A stretch of 64,000 bases of DNA, from contig NZ_JACHMF010000001.1 in assembly GCF_014204895.1 (NCBI RefSeq), positions 248,001-312,000 on the forward strand, read 5' to 3'. Under the pieces are notes generated by a model that worked only from the letters and a program-made list of their open reading frames with translations, made no database searches and had not been told where the DNA came from. Within the stretch, counting starts at the first letter, position 1, and every line of letters begins with the position of its first letter. The position numbers and the translations under genes were made by a program. Positions 1 through 7,004 of the stretch are shown piece after piece. The DNA is from Paractinoplanes abujensis. GTDB lineage: Bacteria; Actinomycetota; Actinomycetes; Mycobacteriales; Micromonosporaceae.

Positions 1-371
1 AAGAACGCCGTGGTCAGCGAGTCGGTCGGCTGCAGCTCGCGCTTGGCGAAGCCGAACAGCTCACGCTCGGCCCGTTCGCGTTGCGCGGTGTACGCGAGCA
101 TCGAGGACGAGACGTCGACCGCCTCCTCCAGGCAGATCGGGCCGGTGGTGAGCCGGGCACCGGTCAGCTTCGAGCGCGCCAGGGTCTCGGGCTTCTGCTC
201 CTCGTGACAGGCGACGAGCGCGAGCAGCACCAGCAGCAGGGCGAGGAGGCCGAGCAGGACGCGGCGCAACCACCGCGGCATCACGTACGGCGGACGGGCC
301 ACATAGGGGCCGCGCCCCATCGCCGTACGGGAAAAGACGCTTTTTCTGAGATCGGCATCGCGCTGGGTCAT
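1..371 (-). CDS. Membrane-anchored VWA-like protein, N-terminal part
   Basis: Partial gene whose 3' end lies outside the window; about 123 residues are visible. The ATG at 371 is preceded by GGAGAGG (374-380) and is the best start; in-frame ATGs at 320 and 281 are alternatives. The protein has a short basic cytoplasmic tail, then one hydrophobic helix rich in Leu (about residues 37-54) ending at a Cys, so it is a single-pass or lipid-anchored extracytoplasmic protein. Around residues 83-88 DVSSSM matches the first part of a MIDAS metal site (DxSxS) of von Willebrand factor A domains, and the helix after it fits that fold. The VWA assignment rests on this one motif because the rest is missing. 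Function unknown; VWA domains usually bind protein partners. Confidence 0.6.
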   Translation of the reverse strand, partial: MTQRDADLRKSVFSRTAMGRGPYVARPPYVMPRWLRRVLLGLLALLLVLLALVACHEEQKPETLARSKLTGARLTTGPICLEEAVDVSSSMLAYTAQRERAERELFGFAKRELQPTDSLTTAF

Positions 372-639
372 GGCCTCTCCGGCAAGTGGCAGTAAACCGT
401 CCGGTTTGAGTGTCCTGGTGTTATCTGTCGTTTTCATGGCGTGATCACGCCCTTTTTCCGGTGCTGACGGCGGAAATCGCGGGTTCTGCGACCACGCCAT
501 GTACTGGCGGACGGCTCAACTCAGCCGATCGGCTTCCCCGGATGACAGCCGACCGTCCGAGGTGGATCACCAACAGGACCACCCGGGCCGCGACACGGCC
601 GATATAGCCAGACTTTGGCGTACATCTAATGGATTTGCC
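372..639. other. Divergent intergenic region
   Basis: Spacer between the minus-strand VWA-like gene and the plus-strand pseudogene. It holds a perfect 14-bp palindrome at 438-451 (listed separately). No convincing coding sequence or RNA gene is visible. Confidence 0.6.
438..451. promoter_or_regulatory. Perfect 14-bp palindrome GGCGTGATCACGCC
   Basis: Self-complementary sequence followed on the plus strand by CTTTTT. It could be an operator in the divergent spacer or a short 5-bp stem/4-nt loop terminator. No partner regulator is visible nearby. Confidence 0.35.
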
Positions 640-1714
640 ATGCGGAGCGTCGTGGCAACTGTGGTGGCGGCGCTGGTCGTGGCGTCGGTCCCGGCGCCAG
701 TGCAGGCGGCGCCGGTGACGATCGCGAACGGGATTCATTCACCGACACGAGTGGCGCCGGGGGTGCACGCGCACGGCGGCGGGGTGCTCGAGGCCGGCTC
801 GTACTGGTATTGGTTCGGCGAGAACCGCAACGCCGACGACACGTTCCGGGCCGTCTCCGTCTACCGTTCCGCCGGCCAGCGTACGTGGGAGTTCCGCACC
901 GACGTGCTGACCTCGTCGTCGGCCGCCGAGCTGGGCCACGCCCAGATCGACCGACCCAAGGTCGGCTACAACGCGGTCACCGGGCGGTACGTGATGTGGA
1001 TACACAAGGAAAACGACACCGACTGCGGTAAGGCGCGGGCGGCGGTTGCCTCGACGAGCACGGTCGACGGCCCGTACATGTTCCACGGCGGCTTCCGGCC
1101 GCTCGCCAGCACATGTCGCGGGACATCACCCTGTACGAGAAGGGTGGCACCGCGTACATGATCTCGGCCGCCGACGAGAATCAAGACCTGCGGATCTATC
1201 GCCTGACCAGCGACTACCGGCAGGTCGCGGCGCTGGTCGGCGACTTCTGGGACAACGGCACGCGGGAGGCCCCGGCGCCGTTCAAACGCAACGGCGTCTA
1301 CTTCATGCTCACCTCGGGCACCTCCGGCTGGAACCCCCAACCAAGCCGAGTACGCCACCACCACCAGTATCGGCGGCCCCTGGCGGGGCTGGACCGACGT
1401 CGGCAGCGCGTACCTCTACATGGGCGACCGCTGGGCCGGCGCCTGGTCGGGCCCGGTCAACGACTCCCGCTAGGTGTGGCTGCCGATCAGCTTCCCCGCG
1501 ACCACGTTGATGTCGCTGACCTGGGCCCCCGCGATCGCGATCGACGCCGCCGCGGGCACGGTCACCGGCAACCCCCCCCACCTACTACCGGATCACCGGC
1601 CGGGGCAGTGGCAAGGTGCTCGACGTGGCCACCGCGTCCACCGCCGACGGCGCCAAAGTCATCCAGTACACCTGCGGCAGCGGCCCCAAACCAGCAATGG
1701 CCCCTGCCTCGTAG
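640..1714 (+). pseudogene. Decayed secreted GH43-like protein with ricin-type lectin domain
   Basis: The ATG at 640 begins a good signal peptide (cleavage near VQAAP) and then a five-bladed-propeller-like start typical of GH43 relatives (HAHGGG, YWYWFGEN, QIDRPKVGYN). The frame breaks near 1100, resumes as SRDITLY, breaks again near 1340, resumes as AEYATTTS, hits a TAG at 1471 where homologous order predicts Tyr, continues as VWLPISFP, breaks at the C-run near 1575, and resumes as TYYRITGRGSG of a ricin-B lectin repeat that breaks once more at the A-run near 1690. Sequence between GWTDVG and AYLYMG also looks shortened. The lectin domain is cut off after about one repeat by the next gene. 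At least four shifts plus a stop and an apparent deletion make real decay likelier than sequencing error alone. Confidence 0.75.
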
Positions 1715-1717
1715 AGT
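1712..1717 (+). promoter_or_regulatory. -10 element TAGAGT of a likely leaderless mRNA
   Basis: TAGAGT ends exactly 6 nt before the ATG at 1724 and no Shine-Dalgarno is present, placing the transcription start at or next to the A of the start codon. No clear -35 is seen. Confidence 0.45.
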
Positions 1718-1723
1718 CGAGGC

Positions 1724-2029
1724 ATGTTCGCACTGGTAGTCAGGTTCGACTGTCGTGATCTCGCCGCGGCCGAACGGTTCGACGAGCTGACCGCCGAGGT
1801 GGTGAGGGCGATCGAGGAGCACGAGCCGGGCACGCTCACCTACGCCACCCACGCCGTGGCGGGGGAGCCGCCGGCCCGAGTCTTCTACGAGGTGTATCGA
1901 GACCGTGAGGCCTTCCAGGCCCACGAGGACGCCGACCATGTCAAGCGCTTCCACGACGCGAAGGAGCCGCTGCTCACCGGCACACGAGTCGAGTTCCTCG
2001 AGGGCGGCCCACTCGTGACGCGGGCTTGA
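1724..2029 (+). CDS. ABM-domain monooxygenase-like protein
   Basis: A 101-aa protein of the antibiotic biosynthesis monooxygenase (ABM) dimeric ferredoxin-like fold. Typical features are the N-terminal strand FALVVRFD, the central EPGTLTYATH turn, the RVFYEVYRDREAF strand-helix and the KRFH near the end. Family members are small cytoplasmic proteins, either cofactor-free quinol monooxygenases or heme-degrading enzymes, and substrate cannot be told from sequence. It is a single gene flanked by a pseudogene and the DUF262 cassette. The start is likely leaderless. A second ABM protein, not closely similar, lies at 41804-42109. Confidence 0.8.
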   Translation: MFALVVRFDCRDLAAAERFDELTAEVVRAIEEHEPGTLTYATHAVAGEPPARVFYEVYRDREAFQAHEDADHVKRFHDAKEPLLTGTRVEFLEGGPLVTRA

Positions 2030-2110
2030 CCCCCATTTCGGGAGGTGCGCACCTCGGAGCCTTTCTGGATAGATGACCGATCGCCCGAGGCGTTCCGCCT
2101 GGCTCCTGCC

Positions 2111-2116
2111 TAAGCT
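2111..2116 (+). promoter_or_regulatory. -10 element TAAGCT of a likely leaderless mRNA
   Basis: TAAGCT ends 6 nt before the GTG at 2123, with no Shine-Dalgarno between them. This supports the GTG as start and suggests the DUF262-PIN operon is read from a leaderless transcript. Confidence 0.45.
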
Positions 2117-2122
2117 GCGGCC

Positions 2123-4051
2123 GTGAGCCAGCTGAGCGCCATCCTCAACCAGATCGACTCGGGAACGATGCTCCTGCCGGAGTTCCAACGCGGATACGTC
2201 TGGAACCGTGATCAGGTCCGTGGCTTGATGCGGTCGTTGTATCTGGGCTATCCGGTCGGCGCTCTCCTCGTCTGGGAGGCTGAGACCGATCCAGGGTCGG
2301 TGCGGGGCGCGGAGACCAAAGCCGGCGGAGTCAAGCTGCTTCTGCTGGACGGACAGCAGCGCATCACCTCGCTGTACGGCATCATTCGCGGCCACGAGCC
2401 GGCCTTCTTCGAGGGTGACGCCTCGGCCTTTCGCGGTCTGCGCTTCCACGTCGAGGACGAGACCTTCGAGTTCTACGCGCCGGTCAAGATGCACGGTGAT
2501 GTGCGGTGGATCGATGTCACTTCGCTGTTCGTGGACGGCCTCGAGAAACAGATCACCATCCTGAACTCGGAGCCGTCGATCATGCCGCGGTTCGCCGACT
2601 ACATCGCACGGCTGAGCCGGCTCCGGATGATTCTCGAACGTCAGTTCCACCAGGAGAAGATCACCGGCGCTGACAAAGGCATCGACGCGGTCGTCGAGAT
2701 CTTCAACAAGGTCAACTCCGGCGGCACCAAGCTGTCGAAGGGTGACCTCGCGCTGGCCAAGATCTGTGCCGACTGGCCTGAGGCACGCGCGACGATGCGC
2801 AGCCACCTGGGCGCCTGGAAGCTCGCCGGATTCGATTTCAATCTCGACTGGCTTCTGCGCAATGTCAACGCCGTCGCGACCGGCCGGGCCCAGTTCGATG
2901 CGCTCGAGGGCATCACTTCGGACAAGTTCGCCGGTTCGCTGTCCAGTTCCGGCAAGCACATCGGGACGTTCCTCGACGCCGTGTCCGGGCGGCTCGGGTT
3001 GGACCACAATCGAGTTCTTATGGGCCGGTACGCCTTTCCCGTGGTTTCGCGTTTCCTCCACCTCAAGGGCGGGGCGTTCGAGGACGCCGCAGAGCGCGAC
3101 AAGATGCTGTTCTGGTATGTGCAGTCCGCCTTGTGGGGCCGCTTCGCGGGGTCCACCGAGACGGTCCTCACCCAGGACTACGAGGCCTTGGGCCGCGGCG
3201 GCATCGACGGGCTCATTGCCAACCTGACCCGATGGCGCGGCGGAGATCTGACCATCGAGGGCGAGGATTTCGAGGGCTTCGGCCGCGGCTCGCGCTTCTA
3301 CCCACTGCTCTACCTGCTGACCCGGGTGCTGGGCGCGCGTGACTTCGGCTCCGGCCTCGCCTTGAAGAGCGAGATGCTCGGCAACCTGTCCTCCCTGCAG
3401 GTGCACCACATCTTCCCCAAGGCAGTGCTGTACAAGCACGGCTACGACCGCGCCGAAGTCAACGCCGTCGCGAACTTCTGTTTCCTGACGCAGCAGACCA
3501 ACCTGGCGATCGGCAAGCGAACCCCGTCGGACTACTTCGCTGAGGTCGCCGCGAAGCACCCCGGTGTGCTGGAGTCGCAGTGGATCCCCATGGACCGCGA
3601 ACTCTGGAAAATCGAGAATTATCGGGACTTCTTGGCCGCCCGGCGGGATCTGCTGGCCGGCGCGGCCAACAACTTCCTCGCCGAGCTTCGCGACGGGGTC
3701 CGGGCCGCGACGGAAGGGCAGCCGTTGCTGGCAGTCGCGGTCGACGAGGACGTCGAGGACGACGACCGTGCCCGCCTGGTCAAGGAGCTCATCGCTGACC
3801 TGGCCGAGCTCGGCTGTGTTTCGCCAGACCTGGACGCCGAGATCTCCGACCCCGAGACCTCGAAGGTGCTCGCGATCGCCGAGGCCTATTGGCCGGCCGG
3901 ACTTCAGCCTGGTCAGGGCGGTCCGGTCGTGCTGGAGCTGGACGCCGGAAGCGACTTCGCCCGGATGGCCGAGCTCGGCTATCAGGTCTTCACGTCCATC
4001 GATGCTTTGCGGGGCTACGTCAACCGTCGCAACGAGGAGAACGCGGCATGA
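2123..4051 (+). CDS. DUF262/DUF1524 (GmrSD-type) HNH protein
   Basis: A 642-aa protein with an N-terminal DUF262 domain: LLPEFQRGYVW at about 17-27 and DGQQR at 76-80, the ParB-like NTP-binding/hydrolysis motif. A middle helical region follows, then a C-terminal DUF1524-type HNH nuclease signature with VHHIFPK at about 427-433 and the downstream Asn residues of NFCFLT and QQTNLAIG. This is the architecture of GmrS-GmrD fusions, type IV restriction enzymes that cut modified (for example glucosylated) DNA. The last 150 residues are extra and acidic, of unknown role. The stop overlaps the start of the PIN-like gene in ATGA, so the two are translationally coupled. Target modification is unknown. 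The fold assignment is strong; the defence role is inferred. Confidence 0.82.
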   Translation: MSQLSAILNQIDSGTMLLPEFQRGYVWNRDQVRGLMRSLYLGYPVGALLVWEAETDPGSVRGAETKAGGVKLLLLDGQQRITSLYGIIRGHEPAFFEGDASAFRGLRFHVEDETFEFYAPVKMHGDVRWIDVTSLFVDGLEKQITILNSEPSIMPRFADYIARLSRLRMILERQFHQEKITGADKGIDAVVEIFNKVNSGGTKLSKGDLALAKICADWPEARATMRSHLGAWKLAGFDFNLDWLLRNVNAVATGRAQFDALEGITSDKFAGSLSSSGKHIGTFLDAVSGRLGLDHNRVLMGRYAFPVVSRFLHLKGGAFEDAAERDKMLFWYVQSALWGRFAGSTETVLTQDYEALGRGGIDGLIANLTRWRGGDLTIEGEDFEGFGRGSRFYPLLYLLTRVLGARDFGSGLALKSEMLGNLSSLQVHHIFPKAVLYKHGYDRAEVNAVANFCFLTQQTNLAIGKRTPSDYFAEVAAKHPGVLESQWIPMDRELWKIENYRDFLAARRDLLAGAANNFLAELRDGVRAATEGQPLLAVAVDEDVEDDDRARLVKELIADLAELGCVSPDLDAEISDPETSKVLAIAEAYWPAGLQPGQGGPVVLELDAGSDFARMAELGYQVFTSIDALRGYVNRRNEENAA

Positions 4052-5589
4052 CCTCGTCTCAGCTGGACGTGGTCATGGTCGGCCTCTTCGACGGGTTCGA
4101 GGGCTATCGGGTCGTGGCGGCCGGCGAAGTGGAGTCGGCGCTGACGTCCGCGCTGGTCGCCATCGATGCGAACGTTCTGCTCAACCTCTATCGTTACAAC
4201 GCCCAGACCACTACGGACCTGTTGGCCGTTTTCGAGCGGATCGGCGACCGGCTGGTCGTGCCGCACCAGAGCATGCGCGAGTTCCACCGCAACCGCCTCG
4301 GCGTCATCGGCAACCCGGAGAAGGCGACCAAGGACGTGCGGGACGCACTGGTCAAGAGCGCGGCCTCGGCGTCTCAGGCCCTCAACGGGTGGGCCAAGCA
4401 GGTTGCGTTGGGTGATGCGGAGCTGCAGCGCCTGCGCGACGAGGTCACAGAGGTTTTCGCACGCCTCACCGAGGCGGTGAACGCAGCCGAACCGGCACAC
4501 GTCCATGCGGCCACCCCGGCCGTCGACGACCGGGTGCTGAGCCGGCTGAACACCCTGGTGGCCGGCAGAGTCCTGCCGAGGCCGCCGGACGAGGAGTGGA
4601 ACGCGTTAGTGGCCCAGGGTCAGGCCCGGGCGGAGGAGCAGGTTCCGCCGGGCTACCTCGATCTGGGCAAAGCCGACCAGCTTCCCGAGGGTGCGGCCGG
4701 CGACTTCCTCGTGTATTGGCAATCTGTTCGGGAGGCCGTACGCCGCGGCCTGGACCTCATCATCGTCACGGGCGACGAGAAGGAGGATTGGTGGTGGCGT
4801 AACCGCGGAGTGCCGATCGGTCCCCGGCAGGAGATGACCGAGGAGTTCCACAGGCTCAGCGGCGGGCGCCGCCTGTTCCTGCTGCGGCCCAGCGACCTGC
4901 TCAAGCGATCCTCGGCTCTCGACGTCCAGATCGATCCGAGCTCTCCGGACGACGCCGACCGCGAGTTCCCGCAGGCCGAGGTGGTGTCCTGGACGCCACG
5001 GGCGGTCGATGAGCTGTTGTCGAGGCTGGGGCGGGAGGGCCGGCGAGATCTGGTCTCGGTCATCGGCGAGGCCGCGCGCCTGGGCGGGACGATCACCCGG
5101 GACGCGGTCTACCAGCTGTGCGGGTACGACGACGAGCGCATGCTGCGCGGCTTCACCCGGCCGACCGCCCGGATCACCGCCGATCTCGAAAGCGAAGGGA
5201 TTCTTCCGGGGCCGGTGACGCCGATGCTGACGTCGGTGTACCGCGACGACGCCCGGCTGACTTCGCTGCGGGTCCCGGCCGAGGTGGTGGGGATCATCGA
5301 GGAGGCGTCCGACGAGGCCGAGGTGGAGACGGACGCCATACGCATCGGCGGTACGAAGTACTCTCCGCTGACCCGCTGGCTGCTCGACCAGGCCCCGGAC
5401 GGACCCGTCACCCTGTCATTCGGAGAGGTCGAGCAGATCGTCGGCGCTCCGCTCGCCCCGTCCGCCCGCCTCTATCTGCCCTACTGGTATTCGGCGCAGA
5501 ACTCGCTGGGCAAGGCCATCGCGGCGGCCGGCTTCAAGGCGAGCAAGGTCAGCCTGGCCGCGGAGCGCCTCCTTTTCATCCGCCGCTGA
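4048..5589 (+). CDS. PIN-like domain nuclease (DUF4935 type)
   Basis: A 513-aa cytoplasmic protein whose first 260 residues form a PIN-like domain of the DUF4935 group. Acidic and conserved positions include AIDANVLLNLY (Asp40), the helix VPHQSMREFHRNR at about 72-84 and VTGDEKEDWWW with Asp243. PIN domains are Mg-dependent RNases. The remaining 250 residues are unassigned and may recognise a partner or substrate. The ATG overlaps the DUF262 gene stop by 4 nt (ATGA), so the pair is made in a fixed ratio. A predicted DNA-targeting enzyme coupled with a predicted RNase suggests a two-component defence unit. That is inference from domain types and linkage. Confidence 0.75.
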   Translation: MTSSQLDVVMVGLFDGFEGYRVVAAGEVESALTSALVAIDANVLLNLYRYNAQTTTDLLAVFERIGDRLVVPHQSMREFHRNRLGVIGNPEKATKDVRDALVKSAASASQALNGWAKQVALGDAELQRLRDEVTEVFARLTEAVNAAEPAHVHAATPAVDDRVLSRLNTLVAGRVLPRPPDEEWNALVAQGQARAEEQVPPGYLDLGKADQLPEGAAGDFLVYWQSVREAVRRGLDLIIVTGDEKEDWWWRNRGVPIGPRQEMTEEFHRLSGGRRLFLLRPSDLLKRSSALDVQIDPSSPDDADREFPQAEVVSWTPRAVDELLSRLGREGRRDLVSVIGEAARLGGTITRDAVYQLCGYDDERMLRGFTRPTARITADLESEGILPGPVTPMLTSVYRDDARLTSLRVPAEVVGIIEEASDEAEVETDAIRIGGTKYSPLTRWLLDQAPDGPVTLSFGEVEQIVGAPLAPSARLYLPYWYSAQNSLGKAIAAAGFKASKVSLAAERLLFIRR

Positions 5590-5635
5590 ACCGGGGCGTC
5601 GCGGCTCTTCGCCCGAAAGGAGCTGAGACCATAGG

Positions 5636-6637
5636 TCAGGCCGCCGATACGACTGCCAGCACCCGGGCGACGATTCGTTCGAAGTGCTCGGGGTCGTTGA
5701 TCAGGCTGATCACCTGGTCCGGGCCGCTCTCGCCGGCGCCCGGGGGCTGGTCCAGGTCGCTCGCGGCGGACGGGTCGCCGAACACGGTGTGCAGCACCTC
5801 GAAGACGACCGTGGCCGGGTCCTCGCCGCGTGCGAGACGCCTGACGATGAGTTCGACGGCGCGGGCCGCGAACTCGCTCAGCCGGGCGTCGGCGCGCTCG
5901 TGGGGCTCGGCGACGACCGGGTCGGGCTCGGCGTGGGTGCCGTCGGCACTGCGTGAGGGGGTCCAGACCGGCGCCTGTTTGCGGCCCAGCGGGCGTTCCA
6001 CGTTCTTGTCGAACCAGGTGGGGCGGCGGCGCATCGCGGCCAGCACCAACTCCACCTCACGGGCCACGACGGCCTCGCCCGCTGTGTGGTCGCCGGTGCG
6101 GGTGGCCCGCCGGTCGGCCCACGACGTGAGGGGCCACAGCGAGAACCCCGCCGTCGCTTCGGTGCCGGCCCACTCGAGGATCGCCACGGCCAGTTCGCAC
6201 AGCCAGCGGTCGTGGCCGAGGGCCAGGGCGAGCCAGGCCGGCACGCGGGGGCGCTGGGCGGCGCCCAGCGCACCCCGGCGCCGGCGGTAGCCGTCCACCA
6301 TGGCCGCGTGCAGGCGGGCGGTCAGCCACGCTTCGAGACTGCCGATGGGCGTGCGGCCGGCCCGGGCGAACAGGTGGTCGATCACAGCGTCGAGGTCGTG
6401 GTGGAAGCGGTCCAGGCATTCGGCGGTCAGCCCGCTCAGCCCGCGGGCGCAGCGGTAGTGGCCGCGCCGGTGCTCCAGCGGCCGGGTGACGCGTAGGAAG
6501 AGCAGCGGCAGGACGATCTCGCCGGCACCCTCCCGCAGGTAGCGCTGCCGCTCGAGGGTCGCGGTCCGGAACTCCTCAGTGAGGCGGCCCTGGCCGGCCA
6601 GCAGGCGGACCTCCAGGGACGAGCGTGAAGCGGCCAC
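5636..6637 (-). CDS. Helical protein, possibly sigma-like, of the caspase operon
   Basis: A 333-aa Arg-rich cytoplasmic protein. I choose the GTG at 6637 because AGAGGAG lies 6 nt upstream; an ATG at 6679 is in frame. Residues about 70-125 hold helices with the sequence AWLTARLHAAMVDGYRRRRG, which resembles the region 2 helix of ECF sigma factors (core binding followed by an Arg-rich stretch), but no clear region 4 helix-turn-helix is visible. I do not recognise the family with confidence. The gene is last in the series regulator-caspase-74 aa protein-this gene on the minus strand, separated from the previous gene by a 16-bp hairpin, so its expression may be uncoupled. It could be a transcription factor acted on by the caspase, or an unrelated adaptor. 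Confidence 0.5.
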   Translation of the reverse strand: MAASRSSLEVRLLAGQGRLTEEFRTATLERQRYLREGAGEIVLPLLFLRVTRPLEHRRGHYRCARGLSGLTAECLDRFHHDLDAVIDHLFARAGRTPIGSLEAWLTARLHAAMVDGYRRRRGALGAAQRPRVPAWLALALGHDRWLCELAVAILEWAGTEATAGFSLWPLTSWADRRATRTGDHTAGEAVVAREVELVLAAMRRRPTWFDKNVERPLGRKQAPVWTPSRSADGTHAEPDPVVAEPHERADARLSEFAARAVELIVRRLARGEDPATVVFEVLHTVFGDPSAASDLDQPPGAGESGPDQVISLINDPEHFERIVARVLAVVSAA

Positions 6638-6729
6638 GACAACTCCTCTGATCCGATCTCGGCGTCTGCCCCAGAGCATGGGGATCGGCGGAGATCGAAT
6701 ACGGATGTCGCGAGCCGCTTGCGCAGAAA

Positions 6730-6767
6730 TACGTACGCGGCCGGCGGGAGGGCCGGCCGCGTACGTA
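6730..6767 (-). terminator. Perfect 16-bp hairpin between two operon genes
   Basis: Arms 6730-6745 and 6752-6767 are perfectly complementary around a 6-nt loop. It begins 12 nt after the stop of the 74-aa gene and is followed on the minus strand by ATTTCTG. It is likely a terminator or attenuator limiting read-through into the 5636-6637 gene. Confidence 0.7.
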
Positions 6768-6779
6768 CGAGGGGTCTGA

Positions 6780-7004
6780 TCAGGACATCTGGCTGGGCCG
6801 GGGCCCCGCGTTGAGGTCGAGCACCACGCTCGGGGTGGCTGCGCCGTTGAGGAACAAGGTCACCGCGTTCTCGTCGGCGTCGTACACGGTCAGCTCGACC
6901 GGGATGCGGTTGAGCATCGCGTCGCGCACGAGGCGGGCCACCCCGTCGGCGTCCGCGTCGGCGATGCCCCATTCCCGGCCGTCGAGGATGAGCTTCTTGG
7001 TCAT
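6780..7004 (-). CDS. Small 74-aa protein coupled to the caspase gene
   Basis: The ATG at 7004 overlaps the caspase gene stop in ATGA, so translation is coupled. The 74-aa product has a mixed alpha/beta look: KLILDGREWGI strand pair, a helix about residues 18-33, PVELTVYDAD and TLFLNG strands, and a Pro/Ser tail. It has no signal peptide or membrane segment. I do not recognise a family. Its fixed stoichiometry with the caspase suggests an adaptor, a substrate or an inhibitor, but nothing in the sequence decides between these. Confidence 0.7.
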   Translation of the reverse strand: MTKKLILDGREWGIADADADGVARLVRDAMLNRIPVELTVYDADENAVTLFLNGAATPSVVLDLNAGPRPSQMS

